Below, in pieces: positions 40,416-54,036 of a stretch of 64,000 nucleotides of DNA. The DNA comes from Blepharisma stoltei (taxonomy: Eukaryota > Ciliophora > Heterotrichea > Heterotrichida > Blepharismidae): positions 930,001 to 994,000 of the forward strand of contig CAJZBQ010000013.1 in NCBI GenBank assembly GCA_914767885.1. Reading direction: 5' to 3'. The position numbers and the translations under genes are program-made. A model generated the notes under the pieces. The model made no database searches, was not told the origin of the DNA, and saw only the letters and a program-made list of their open reading frames with translations. How positions within the stretch are numbered: position 1 is the stretch's first letter; every line of letters begins with the position of its first letter.

Positions 40416-43400
40416 TTAACTATTAAAAAAAGCCACATGAGTTTGGACCATACTTGCAATATCTTCTATTTTAATTTGCCCGAAGCTTCCTTCAAGTCCT
40501 TTAACGTCACAAATAAAGCCATTAATATCTTCAACCCCAAAATGTATTATCCATAAATTAAAAAAATTTCTGATTTCTTTAACTCCCCCCCCTCCGTGAG
40601 TGAACAAAAAAATTTTGTTCGCTCGCGGAGGGGGTTAATTTTTTTTTTTAAAAACAATTATAGATAAATTTTATAGAAATTTTTTTTTCGAAATTTAAAA
40701 AATCCTAATTCGCAAAAATTTGGAAGTAAATATAAATTTAATTTGCAAAATTTATGTTTTAAAAAACGCAATTTGTATAAAAATTAAACATAATTAGCTC
40801 TAGATTTCATTATACTAATTATCACTTATATGTCAAATTTTTTTTCATTAAAAATTTTTCTATTAAAAAATTTTTGTTCACTCACGGAGGTGTGGTTTTT
40901 TGGGCAAAAAAATAGGGATTTTTCTAATGGTTTTGTTCACTCACGCAGGGGGGGAGTAAGAGAAATAGTAATTTCACCTTTCAATTTAAAATGAGTTTCA
41001 AATACGAATTTTGTTGCTTCATAAGGTCTCAATTAGGCTGCATGTCTTTTCCTTGGAGATTTATCTCTTATCATCTTCACCAAAGCTTTTTCCTCGATCT
41101 TTAGCTGGGCAAATGTCTCTGATGAGGATAAAATTTCGACCAAATACGCCTAGGAAATGCCTAGCATAGAAAATCATGATCAAAAGACAAGGTACGCTCA
41201 ATTCATATCCTAACAAAAACCTTTCAATAGCTGATTTAAAATTGCAGATGCATATATTATCATTTTCATCAGGCGAGCATTCTTTACAAAACAATCTAAG
41301 CTCATCCCTATTTAGTTTCATCCCAAATAAATCTTACTAAATTACTTATAGAGAAATCCGCTGTAGGCTGCAGGCCATTACTAGCCTCCGAATAAAGCTC
41401 CACCTCTTGCTTGCCAGTCCAGGCACGGCTCCACTTTATTGCTCCTCAAGGACGAGGGCTTGCACTTATTACCCGAGAAGCTGATATGCTGGGCCATTCT
41501 GAACCTCAACGGGGTTCGCTCTTTCCGAAAATTGAAAAATCGAATTTTCTGATAGAGCTGTCGACAAAAAGAAACCGGAGCCCAGGTAGAGCCAAGCATC
41601 GAGCTTGGGATTTGCCCGACTGGCCAAGCGGAAACCCCTGGTCTTGCTCGGCGTCCCCTTTGCAACTCCAGCGAACAATCTTCTCACGAGGTAAATCCTT
41701 GACCTGATTTGAGTATGTGGTCGGCTAACCCGACATTGCGCTTCATCAATCCAAGTAAAACCTTGCCGAATACACATTTCCGAGCGCTTTCCTCCCTTCC
41801 TCAAGGTCTCTGGCTGCCCAAATGAACCTACTGGCTAAGGTGTTAATAGTGCAGGTTGACTCACCCGCCATTTTAAAATATCCAAATAAATCTAAAATCT
41901 TTTCAAGATTTCTAGCAGGAATTATTTTTAATTTTGTAGAAGCTACCAGGAAAAATGTTTCTTCAACAAATTTATCCATATTATTCAAAAGAGAAATTTT
42001 TTCCTCCCCAGTTTTTGTCCGTTTTATATCTCTATAAATCATTTTTAGTTGTCTATAAATTCTCACTGTTCTTTTGACTTTATTTTTTAAGCTTTCACAT
42101 ATAATTTCATTGATAATTTTTTGATCTTTCATTAATTCGATTTTTGTGGTTAAGACAAGCCAATATATGATTGAAGGGATTAAATATCATATTAATAGCA
42201 GCCAGATAAAGAAAGACAATGAAAAAAGTACTGCATTTATATTGGATTGAGAATAAAATGATGGAATATAGATAAGAGCGCATGAAGTAATTCATAAAGA
42301 TGAGACCATTAAAAGTCCTTGAGTTGAATATAACAAAAATCGTGGTCCAAAACTGTCAAATCAAAATAGTAATTCGTGTCGATTGGGTGGTCGACCTTGA
42401 AAAATATAGCAGCAGCTTAGTTTAAATGGGTTTATTTGGCACAGGAACAGTCTGCTTCTTGGCTCGGATATTTCAATATTTGGAATAACACCATCAAGAT
42501 ATGAAGGATACTTGGTTGAATTAGGCCAACAAAACGCCAGGCTGTTTTTTTTTCCTGCTGCTTTTTTACCGTCAAAAAATATCGGAAAAATCTACCTTTT
42601 TTTCCTGATGACCCTGCTTGGTTGTGCTTTCAATAAAGTATTTATTTAAGTTTTTCGTCAAACTCATTCTTGCTTTATCTTGGGGAATCAACTGCTTGTA
42701 GATTGATTTCAGTTTCATTAAAAATATTATAGAAGTAAAAATCTCAAAAGCAGGAATAATCCATAAAAATACAATTTCGGCTTGATTTCCCATAAATAAA
42801 ACAATTCTTCATAATAAAATAATAATTACTGTAACTATAAATCCCATTCATGTAACATGAAACGACTCTTTAATTACCTTCCCTAATGATTTGCATAAAT
42901 ATTCTCCGAAATCAAAGCCATCGTCAAGCCTCATTTCGATTGGGCACGGTTGATAATTTGTCTTAGTGAATCCTTTCTTTATCTCTAGAATTTCTTCAAT
43001 AAAACTATTTCCTTCAGCATTTATTTTTCCATCTAGGATATTTTTCCATTTCTCAGCATACATGTTTCCTATTAAAACTAGTGAAAATCCAGTGAATAAT
43101 CAAATAGAAATGAATAGTGCAAAACCAATTATTATAATATTCAGCTCATTTTCAAAATTTGGAATAATATTCAAGTAGTAGAGAAATGATGTTATAAATC
43201 ATAGCACTACAAGGATAGATAAGTCAGCTAAAATTGAATGAAGAGGAGGCATTAGGGATTTTTGTAAATTTCTCTGGAAAATTTTGTAGAGATCTTGCAA
43301 AATTAGAAAAATAAAGCCAATTGCCAGTATCTCGCCAGTCAATATTGTGTTTTTGTTTAAAAATCTTTCTTTTAAAGTTTCCACAAAATTGTTGGAAATA

Positions 43401-43432
43401 AAATCAACAAACCATCCATGGCCATTTTTCAT
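40416..43432 (-). CDS. MLO-like multi-pass membrane protein
   Basis: 626 aa after removing four segments. Several TM helices (TGEILAIGFIFLILQDLYKI, LNIIIIGFALFISIWLFTGF, MGFIVTVIIILLWRIVLFM, IVFLWIIPAFEIFTSIIFLM, FFIWLLLIWYLIPSIIYWLV). The central motifs DDGFDFGEYLCKSLGKVIKE and RHELLFWFDSFGPRFLLYST resemble the FDFxxYIxRxLExDF and FWFxxPxxLLxLIHFxLFQN segments of MLO proteins. After the last TM there is an EF-hand-like or regulatory C-terminal region (LNRDELRLFCKECSPDEN; IEDIASMVQTHVAFF). Plant MLOs are Ca2+-conducting, calmodulin-binding proteins. The family match is moderate. Confidence 0.6.
40580..40956 (-). mobile_element. MITE family 1, full-length IES in MLO-like gene
   Basis: 377 bp between TA 40580-40581 and TA 40957-40958. 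The inverted pair is at the left, with internal and terminal motifs at the right (terminal motif has CACTCACGCAGG). Excision joins GEITISL to KEIRNFFNLW. Confidence 0.88.
41330..41888 (-). mobile_element. Retroposon-like insert with 12-bp target duplication (IES)
   Basis: 559 bp. CCAAATAAATCT occurs at 41323-41334 and 41882-41893; the TA in each copy is in phase. Removal joins LEKILDLFG to MKLNRDELRLFC. The insert is GC-rich with long spurious ORFs on both strands that do not resemble proteins. Confidence 0.82.
42409..42568. other. IES in MLO-like gene
   Basis: 160 bp between TA 42407-42408 and TA 42567-42568. It removes a TAA and joins DFSDIFWR to YIFQGRPPNRHEL. Confidence 0.65.
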
Positions 43433-43597
43433 AAGAAATTGTTCTGATTAGTAATATTATACTCTAAAATAAATGGGACAACCTATTTTAAACTTATATA
43501 ATCTTATATCAATTCTATTCTATTATTTATAGCAATTCTTTGTGTATTACTTATGATTTAATCTCCATTATATAATATTATATCAAATATATTGCAA

Positions 43598-43738
43598 TTT
43601 CCTATGGATGGCGCTGTTTTGGCCTTGATTTTTCCACTGGAAAAATTTTTGGATTTGACCAGTACCATATGGTTTGGTTAAACCAAAAAATTTTCCTCGT
43701 GGGAAAATCAAGGCCAAAATAGCGCCATCCATGGGAAA
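43598..43738. mobile_element. Foldback palindrome, about 140 bp
   Basis: TTTCCTATGGATGGCGCT ... ACCATATGGT ... AGCGCCATCCATGGGAAAA: two arms of about 63 bp, nearly complementary. Intergenic; not related in sequence to the TATAGCCC foldback family. Confidence 0.85.
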
Positions 43739-43806
43739 ACACTATATCAGAAATAAATAACCAAGATACAAAGGAAAACAAAAAATAATAAATAATACTG
43801 ATATAA

Positions 43807-46202
<2,396 letters not shown>

Positions 46203-46439
46203 TTAAGTTTATAATTCCGCCGGATTATTTTAAATTGAGAAATTTGAAAAATGAATTTTTATTTATTTGTGAAATTTGATGAAGTTACTATATAAAATCG
46301 ACTTTATATTTAATAATAATAAGAAATAGCTGCTTAAATTCAAATTTAATGGCTAGGCGATGAAAATAGATGCATTCAGTCGCAACATTTTTTAATTTCA
46401 TCTATTTAAAAATAGTTAAAATTTGCTGCAATAAATATA

Positions 46440-46757
46440 AAAGATTATCCCTTTATATAAAACAAAAATTTTATTTGAATTTAAAGCAGGCTAATTTCTT
46501 TTGGAAAAAATTAAAAATTTTAAAATAAATTTTTATAAGATTTATCAATTCAAACTGCTGATTTTGTTTAAATAGTATTATATTTACACTACCTAATTTA
46601 AAAAAGAACAAATTATAGGAACCCTTTAATTTTAGTGATATTAAATTGGGTATCAAAGGTTGTTCCATATAAATATATGTTTTTACCAATTAAAAATGGG
46701 TTAACTTCCAAAAATTGGAATTTTACCGATATTTTGTCAATTTAAAAGGGGGAGCTA
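46440..46757 (-). mobile_element. MITE family 3, decayed copy
   Basis: Right end TTTGTCAATTTAAAAGGGGGAGCTA preceded by the family spacer (AACTTCCAAAAATTGGAATT); left inverted pair is degenerate. Confidence 0.5.
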
Positions 46758-46763
46758 TTATAT

Positions 46764-48164
46764 TTAATTAGTTTTTTTCCAAAATATAATAAATGCAGGG
46801 ATCTTCATGAGAAACAGCAGAAAGCTTAAATACACTGAAAAATCTAAAATAGAGCTAGATGGATATATTGCAAACCATATGAAATCATATACCAACGAAG
46901 CTATAACTAGCTTTGAAAGCTGCTTATACATTTTTGTTGTCTCAGATCTAGTTGAAATTTTAAAAGCTGCAAATATAAAAATCATAAGCTACATAAATTT
47001 TACATTGACAAAATCTGGCCTTGAAATCATAATTAGCGTCGACATCAAAAGTAACGAATATATCAAATAATGTGTAAACGATTTTTGGCTCGCAAAGCTT
47101 GGGAGTTCTATTTCTTTCGTAACAACATCAATTTTTGCAGACAAAATAGACTTTACTGAAGTCCTTGGAGTTCTTGCTTCTTCTTTCAGCATTCATTCAT
47201 TTGGATGATCTAAATTACTAAAAGGTTTAAATAATTTCCCAACTTGTTCTTCTAGCGATTTCAGCTCTTCTCCATCAAACTCAATATTTTCGTTTTTCTG
47301 ATTAACCAAGTCTTCATATTGCCCAATTCTGCTCCAAACCCATTGCAATTTTAAGTGCAGCTCTCCTTGTTCTTTTCCTTTTGGGTCTTTATTTTTCAAG
47401 CTATAAAGCTGATCATGTTTGATTTGGTCTTTTAATTGGCTTAATTTTATAGATACTTCTCCAAGATAGTCATCATTGTCTTCAGTATCTCTGTCCATAA
47501 CTATGAGCTTCAGATTCCCTGTGCCATGCTCGATATTAAATTTGAATTCTTCATTCCATTTGGGATTTACAGTGGCCTGGATATCCTTGGTTTGAAATGT
47601 CTGGTTTTCGCATTCCAGGATTACATAAGGGTCTGATAAGCCACTAGAATCCATTGCTAGTAAATCTTGAGCATCAACTACGTTAACTGTTAGCATGCTG
47701 TCTTTCATGATCCCATACTCGTTTTTCTGCTCTTTTTCTCTAGCTTCGCTTAGTTTTCCTTGGTACTCTTCAACTAGTTTTTTATTATCTTTGATTTGTT
47801 TCTTTAGTTCCCGGATTCGTTTCATAACTATGTACTCAGCATCAACATATGACCCCACAAAGTCCCCAGCGGTAATAAGGGAGTCTCAGTCTTTATCAAT
47901 CCTTGCATATAGCTCTTGGCATAAGCCTGCATCAAATGGCTCATTTTGCTTGTTAGATAAAAACTCATGGATTTCTTCAAATGTAAAAGCTTTGTTCCCT
48001 GTTTTATCCAAGGTGTGGAATTCTTCCATAAGCTGGTCATAGCGGTCTTTTAAGGAGCCTGTCATTGGGAAAGAGCCTATTGATGAACGGAGGCGAATTA
48101 AACTGAGGGATGGAGAGCGCGTCCCTAATGTTGATCGCCTTTGATCTGAAAATGGATCAACCAT
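46764..48164 (-). CDS. EF-hand, coiled-coil, C2-domain membrane protein
   Basis: 461 aa with one 15-nt intron. Order: Ser/Arg-rich N-terminus; EF-hand-like pair (YDQLMEEFHTLDKTGNKAFT, ELYARIDKDWDSLITAGDF); coiled coil (RIRELKKQIKDNKKLVEEYQ); C2 domain about residues 180-300 (LTVNVVDAQDLLAMDSSGLS, DPYVILECENQ, NPKWNEEFKFN, VMDRDTEDNDDYLGEV) with the Asp residues of a Ca2+-binding C2; then TM helices at the C-terminus (HYLIYSLLLMSTLIM, LMIFIFAAFKI, FSVYLSFLLFLMKIPAFIIF). It resembles Ca2+-regulated membrane-contact or trafficking proteins. Confidence 0.85.
46989..47003 (-). other. 15-nt spliceosomal intron
   Basis: GTAAAATTTATGTAG on the minus strand; removes an in-frame TAG between PDFVN and LMIFIFAAFK. 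Confidence 0.85.
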
Positions 48165-48435
48165 AATAATGGAAAAATTCTAATTAAAATTAATTATTTA
48201 AGGCAGAGGTAAAGGAAAGATAAGGGATGCTAGGATTTTATAGTTTTTTGGAAGAATTATAATTCAGGTTAGAGAGAATTTTAGAGGAATTTCGGAGGCA
48301 AATTATGGAGTATAGCAAATAATAAACATGTATAAATATTGAAAAAATATTTGTGTTGTTATGGATTAATAAAGAGAGATTTTGATAGATAAGTAAAATT
48401 AAATATAAAGATAATAATGGCCTTTATTGTTTTCT
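48165..48435. other. Intergenic
   Basis: AT-rich region upstream of the EF-hand/C2 gene. Nothing recognised. Confidence 0.4.
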
Positions 48436-48811
48436 ATTCTCACCCTTAAATTGGAACAAGATATAGGTAAAATTTCTATTTTTTGGCATTTTAAACCCCA
48501 TTTAAATATGAATTTTTTTCAAAAGGAAAATTTTATCGGAGAGATATTAATTTTTTTATAAAATTAGTTTTGACCTAATTTAATGGAAAAAGTATAAGTA
48601 GAATATAATATAAACATTTTTCATACTGATTTGATTAATTTTTTAATTTAATTCTTCATAAAAATCAATTAAAATTCAAAATATTGTGTTTCAATTTATA
48701 TTTTTTTAATTTTTAACGATTTATTAAATTTTTTTTTATAGAGAAAATAGTTTCAAAAAAGGGGCTCCCTAAATTAAACATGATTTTTTTTGTTCCATAT
48801 AAAACGGGGAG
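48436..48811 (+). mobile_element. MITE family 3, diverged copy
   Basis: Left motif CACCCTTAAATTGGAACAAG with the spacer ATATAGGTAAAATTTCTATT, internal AACCCCATTTAAATATGAA, right pair GGCTCCCTAAATTAAACATG / TTGTTCCATATAAAACGGGGAGTA. Confidence 0.65.
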
Positions 48812-49059
48812 TAAAGATCGAAAGATCTAGATCAAATTGTATGGCTGACAGCAATATCATTTTTTCGATGGAATTCTCTTTTGGTTGAAATTTTAAAAGC
48901 CAGACATTTTTAAAGCCGTATGAATTTCATTTTGATAGCCCAGATAAAGCTATCACTTATTAATAATTTTAAGACTAGCATAAAAGTTATAACATATCTA
49001 TTTGCTAAATATAAACGAATTTCTTGATGGCCATCTGTGCTTTTCATATCAAGGCATCA

Positions 49060-49294
49060 TATAGCCTGTTCCCGGCCATAGATCGGGCTATGCCCGATCC
49101 TTGCCTAGAAACCCGGGGGGTTATCTGCGTCACTTCGAGGTGACGAGTCAATTCCCCGAGTTGGCAAATCACTATATGGTGGCTGTTTGCCAACTCGGGG
49201 AGTTGACTCGTCGCTAAAAATTGACGCAGACAGCTCCTCGAGTGTCCTGGCAAAGATTGGGCATAGCCCGATCTATAGCCGGGAACTGGTTATA
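49060..49294. mobile_element. Foldback MITE, near-perfect palindrome (copy 2)
   Basis: 235 bp, TATAGCCTGTTCCCGGCCAT ... CTATAGCCGGGAACTGGTTATA, homologous to 10396-10628 (shared ACTCGGGGAGTTGACTCGTC and GAGTTGGCAAAT). The arms have accumulated separate substitutions. Confidence 0.9.
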
Positions 49295-49446
49295 GCCAAG
49301 CACTCGTGACTTAATTTTTTAATTATTCTAAATTGTCTTCTTTTTAATCAAAAAAGATTTATCTATCAAATATTAACCAGATTTCTACCTTGACCTATTA
49401 AATTTGTTGGTTAATTTGTGTAGCTAGACATAGCTTTATAATTAAT

Positions 49447-50724
49447 ATGCGCACCAAATCAAACTCCTCTGAAGCTCCTTGCTTTTTACAAAAAACTTTT
49501 GATATGCTGAACAATGAAGAAAACGCTGACATTGTTTGCTGAACACAAGATGGAGCTGCGTTTGTCATTAAGGATAAGAAAGAATTCTGTTTATCAGTCC
49601 TGCCCAAATACTTTAAACATAGCAACTTGGCTAGCTTTGTAAGGCAACTTAACATGTATGATTTTCATAAAGTCCGCCGGTCTGGTTCTGAGGATATTTT
49701 TAAACACCCCTTATTTGTTCAAGTAATAAAATGATGACGTTAAGCTAAGACGCACCTCTATGAAGCAGATTGGACCCATCCTGATAAAGCTGAAAACAGA
49801 GCCTGCCCCTTTTAGAAGTAGGCCTTCAGGTTTCGGGATGCCTTGCCGAACAACGAAGTTTTTTTCTCCCCCGAAGGTTTTCCAGTTTCTCAGATGGGTT
49901 AGGCAGATTTTGTCTATCAAATAGTCTTCTCTCATGGGGATTAACGAGGCACTCTACAGATGGGCTCTCCCCTAAGTCTGTTTAGGTCAAAAATTTTAAA
50001 AGGGAGCCAAGATGAGTGACAGCTAGTGGTTTTACCCACTTATAGCCAGCATAACCTTTTTTTCCTTTATTTTACTTATTTGTTCAGCAAAACCCTGATT
50101 TTTTAAAAGAAATCAAACGAAAATCAACTAATGTTAATTGGCCAGTAGTTTCTGCAAATACTCTGAATAAGCCTGATTTAGCCCCAATATTGCAAAAAAT
50201 GATGGATTTGCATATATAATATTATAATTAGAACAATTAAACTCTATAAATACCTAAATCTAAACCTTGATAAAAATAAGGACAATATCCCCATACATTT
50301 TTGTTAATTATTCTCATAAAATATAGCTAATCAAGAATCTGAAATAATGATCAAAAAACTTGAAGAAAGAATCGACGAGCTTTCAACCCAAAGAGAAGTC
50401 CTCTCTATGCAATTTTGGGAAACTCAAGAAAGAATGAAGCAAATAGAGCATGCTGTCGTTGTATTGGCAAGTTTTATGCACTCAGGCGGAGATGATATCA
50501 TAAGATATATGGAAAATGAATATTCATCAAATGTAAGGAGCATCCAAACAGAAATCCCTCTTCCACCCAAAAAACAGAAAGTTGAACATCTTAACATTGA
50601 AGAGCTGTTTGAAATCCCTCACGAGCAAATCAAAGATGTCGAGCATCCAAAGGATTTGGTAGAAAATCATATTCCGGATGCTGATATTTTTGAAGAAAGT
50701 TTAGAATTCTTGCTAGAGTCTTAA
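49447..50724 (+). CDS. Heat-shock transcription factor (HSF-like) 1
   Basis: Segments 49447-49713, 50079-50216 and 50326-50724 give 267 aa. The winged-helix DBD reads [60 protein letters not shown] and [17 protein letters not shown], then [13 protein letters not shown], the canonical HSF order. The trimerisation coiled coil ([20 protein letters not shown]) follows, then a segment with hydrophobics ([20 protein letters not shown]) and a C-terminal [11 protein letters not shown] that looks like an acidic/hydrophobic AHA-type activation motif. Two IESs interrupt it. Nuclear activator of heat-shock genes. Confidence 0.93.
49714..50078 (-). mobile_element. Retroposon-like insert with 12-bp target duplication (IES in HSF 1)
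   Basis: 365 bp. CTTATTTGTTCA flanks both ends; its TA is in phase, restoring [17 protein letters not shown]. On the minus strand it ends TTAGCTTAACGTCATCAT, similar to the 3' end at about 31218-31240. It shares GGACCCATCCTGATAAA with window base 20. Confidence 0.85.
50217..50325. other. Short IES in HSF 1
   Basis: 109 bp between TA 50215-50216 and TA 50324-50325; joins MDLHI to [14 protein letters not shown], linking DBD and coiled coil. Starts TATAATATTATAATTA, ends ATAAAATATA. Confidence 0.7.
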
Positions 50725-50729
50725 TATTA

Positions 50730-50914
50730 TTATCGTTATTTGCAGATTTTTGAACTTTAGCACCTAAGTGTGGAATTTTTTTTTTCCGCGTGTGAAAAGG
50801 TGTTTTTCACGTATGGAGCCCTTTTGATTTCACATATGGAATCCTCTCTTTTCACACGCGGAAAAAATTCCACACTTAGGTGGTAAAGTTCAAAAATCTG
50901 CAAATAACGATAAC
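50730..50914. mobile_element. Foldback palindrome, about 185 bp
   Basis: TTATCGTTATTTGCAGATTT ... AAATCTGCAAATAACGATAA, arms of about 80 bp with a central loop. It begins six bases after the HSF 1 stop. Confidence 0.85.
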
Positions 50915-51301
50915 AACTTATAAATGTAGACTGTTAAACAAGCCTGGGGAGGCGAGGGATTAAGAGATCTTTTGGCTAATTAACACTTCTGGAAATTACT
51001 TATACTTGGCTGCTTTCTTTTGTTTATTTCAGATATAATATCATTGCCATTTTAAATCTTGATAACTACAAAAGTATTAAAAGATTTTAGTAGTCTTCTT
51101 TTTATTTGTTTCTTTGCAATCGAATAGACTAATATTTTGAAATTTTTTGATGTTTTTGAATTTTTTATATGAAAATACAAAAGCAGCATCTTTCAACGTA
51201 AATTATTTTTGCAAAGATTAAACTTTCATTATTAAATTAAGAAATGTTTAAATTAGCCTTTAAGCTTCCTGCATGAAAAATGACCTTAGTTTAAATCAAG
51301 C
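50915..51301. other. Intergenic
   Basis: AT-rich, nothing recognised. Confidence 0.4.
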
Positions 51302-51589
51302 TAAATTGGAACAAAATATCGATAAGGTTTCATTTTTGTGTCCTTTAACCCCTTTAAATTGGAACAAAATTTTATTTTTAAAAAGAAAATTTTATCGGTT
51401 TAATGAAAAAAATGCAGTAGAAATTATTTAACAGTTTTATAGTGAATCTATTATTTTTTGAATTAGTTCTTCTAAAATAAGTTAAATTTCAAATTGTACC
51501 AATTTTTTATTTTTATAAAATTTTTTCAAAAATAAATTAACCCTCTTTAAATTGAAACAGGATTTTTTGTACCAATTTAAAGGGAGGAG
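51302..51589 (+). mobile_element. MITE family 3, left end truncated
   Basis: Left TAAATTGGAACAAAATATCG without C-run, internal AACCCCTTTAAATTGGAACA, right pair CCTCTTTAAATTGAAACAGG / TACCAATTTAAAGGGAGGAGTA. Confidence 0.65.
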
Positions 51590-51680
51590 TAAGAGAAATA
51601 GTAGACTAATAAGATAATATAATTAAATAATTAAAAGATAATCAAATATTTATGTTTGCTTTGCCAATAATCTAATTAAA

Positions 51681-52136
51681 ATGAACAATGAAGGGTTCAA
51701 GGACAGGAGAAGGCGTTTAAGTTCCAGCAGCGATGAAGACTTTATGAAGCTTTCTGATGGTATTTCTTACAAAGACCAAGAAACCTATAAAAGTGAAGAA
51801 GAAAAAAAGCCTGAGAAGCTCGAAATGAAGAAAAAGCCCACAAATTTCCAATATCAAAAACCAAGAAGGGGCAAAGGACGCGGAGGTAATAATAATTGGA
51901 GAAGAGAAGACAAGCCAAAGCCAAAAAATAACGAAAAACCTCAGACTCATTACAGAAAAAAGATTGTCCCCAAGTATGATCTCAATGCCCAAGAATTCCA
52001 GCCAAGTGGATTCAATGCAAATGCAAGCGATTTCGTAAGTTTTAGCCAGGTTCCATCTGGATTTAACCCATCTGCTCAAGAATTCAACCCACAGTTTGGC
52101 ATTGACGCTCCAGAGTTCAAGCCAAGCTTTTATTAG
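51681..52136 (+). CDS. RG-rich protein with PAM2-like motifs
   Basis: 151 aa. The basic N-terminal half holds SR-like (RRRRLSSSSDEDF) and RGG-like (RRGKGRGGNNNWRRED) segments. The C-terminal 50 residues contain three or four repeats of the form (L/F)N.xAxEFxP: DLNAQEFQPSGF, FNANASDFVSF, FNPSAQEFNPQ and IDAPEFKPSF. This matches the PAM2 motif that binds the MLLE domain of poly(A)-binding protein. It is likely an mRNA-regulatory adaptor. No introns. Confidence 0.75.
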   Translation: MNNEGFKDRRRRLSSSSDEDFMKLSDGISYKDQETYKSEEEKKPEKLEMKKKPTNFQYQKPRRGKGRGGNNNWRREDKPKPKNNEKPQTHYRKKIVPKYDLNAQEFQPSGFNANASDFVSFSQVPSGFNPSAQEFNPQFGIDAPEFKPSFY

Positions 52137-52275
52137 CTTCTCAAAGTTGTTGCTTTTGATGAAGCCAAAAAGAGTTAGTAATATCTTACATGAATATTTG
52201 GCTAAATATAAGGTAAAATAATTATTAAATATATGAATTTATATGATAAATTGGTTTTTATGCGAAAACTAACAA

Positions 52276-53679
52276 TTAATTAAGGAGTTTTAGCCGATTT
52301 TTTAACACAACAGCGTCTGTTCCTAAAATAAAGTCGCTGCATTGCAGCTCTTCGAACTCTTTTGTCCCAGAATTAAAATTATAGAACACTTTTACCATAT
52401 CTCCAGTCAAAGAATGAGGAAAACTTACAGGACCACAAAGCTTATTAACAGCCCCCAATGATGGGTCATGAGAGTACAACGCCCTTATTTCTCTTTTCAA
52501 TACACTATTGAAAACTATTATAAAAAAATCTGTATCTTTGTTTTTATCTATAGTTGACAACATTAGTTCTCTCTGGTTTCTATGGAAATCCCCAGCTAGG
52601 CAGACTCCTGTTATTGCACTTCTAATTAGTCTTCTATTCGAGGACTTATTATAAGTAATTTTTGGCAAGTGATTATCCCTTTTATATTTTTCATCAATAA
52701 GTTTTTTTACTTCTTCTGATTTTAAATTAATTGGTGACGGCGTCCGTCTTATCCTGTCTGAAGAAGGAGTGCTGATCTTGATATTTCTATTTAAAGGTTT
52801 AGGGCTTGCATAAGGACTTTGCTGTGGACTTCTGCTTGGCGATCTTGATTGTTCTCTATTTTTTAATTCTTCAATTCTTTTTAATTTTTTTTGTTCTCAT
52901 TTTTTGAATTTTACAGCTCGCATTGAGTCTGTGTCATTATTTACTAGTATAACAACTGGCTTGTTCCCTTTAGAGCTTTCTTCTGAGTCTTCTTGTGAGT
53001 GGATCTCAGTTAAAACTTTTACAGCGTTTCCTTCGACAATGTTGACTTCTTTGCCGAAAGATTTAAAACTTGTATATACATTCATGTCTTCGCCGAAGCT
53101 TGGGGTATAGGTCTGGTGGAATTCAGATGGGGAATCTTTGCCTGGCTGCTGGTTTTGTGTTTCTTGGAAAGCTTTAAGCAGTTCTTGTCTAATGTGATGC
53201 TTTTTCTTTCGCTTTTCATTAGATCGTCTGCTTATTGAATTTTGAATATTTTTAATTTGTTCAGAAACTTCTCTCTGAAAAGAATTTTTAACAGGCTCTG
53301 CTGATGAGGAAATCATAAATTTCGCCTGAGTTGTAGATAATGGAAAATTTAAAGAGTCTTGCTGGAAGCTTTCTTTAGAGCCTGATTGTGTAATAGAAGG
53401 CTCAGCATGTGCTTGTATATGTGATTCTGAATCAAAATCATCAGAGTAAAGTTCACTGCCACTGTCTTCTGATATGCTTTCTTCATAGCTTTCATATGAT
53501 TCACTTTCAATTGATGAGTTTTCATTAGTTTCTTCAGGAGAGGATTCTTCTATCGATTCAGATTCAAACTCTTCTCCATTAGTATCTGTTTTTTCTAGAG
53601 TTTCTTCTTCATTGCTTGTTACTGTATCATCATGTTTTATGGTGTTTTTCTTCCTAATTACTTCATACACTTTTTCCAT
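52276..53679 (-). CDS. CKK-domain (CAMSAP-like) microtubule minus-end protein
   Basis: 467 aa with one UGA-Trp. A long disordered N-terminus (acidic Ser/Glu tract ETNENSSIESESYESYEES), a coiled-coil-like basic stretch (KKWEQKKLKRIEELKNREQS) and SP-rich motifs precede the C-terminal CKK domain, about residues 345-467: PKITYNKSSNRRLIRSAITG, VCLAGDFHRNQRELMLSTID, DFFIIVFNSVLKREIRALYS and MVKVFYNFNSGTKEFEELQC. CKK binds microtubule lattice near minus ends in CAMSAP/Patronin. No calponin-homology domain is present, so it is CKK-only. Confidence 0.9.
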
Positions 53680-54036
53680 TTCCGAATTGCATCCCTTTAA
53701 TCATCAAATTTTTCAATGTGATATCTTCTTTCTTTTTCATTATTTTAAAATAATTCCTAAAAGTATTTAATTTACTCAATTATAATGTGTCTATGTATTT
53801 TTGAACAAATGAATCAAGAAATGAGCAAAAAATCTTTGTAAATTTAATTTTAATAGATAAGCTTAATTTAGAAGATGATAGAATTTCTGATATATTGCTG
53901 CAGAGTACTAGTTCGCAAATTTTCTTTTCTCGTTAGTCTTTGTTTTTCCAAAATAGATGCCAGACAGACAGCAATTTTAAATAATTTTTTTGAATGAAGA
54001 AAATACAAAGATTACCAATAAATCTACTTATTTATT
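53680..54036. other. Intergenic
   Basis: AT-rich, nothing recognised. Confidence 0.4.

Noticed and set aside
41381-41804. Long overlapping ORFs on both strands in the GC-rich block
   Set aside because: They lie inside a retroposon-like insert flanked by a 12-bp duplication; no protein family resemblance; open frames result from higher GC.
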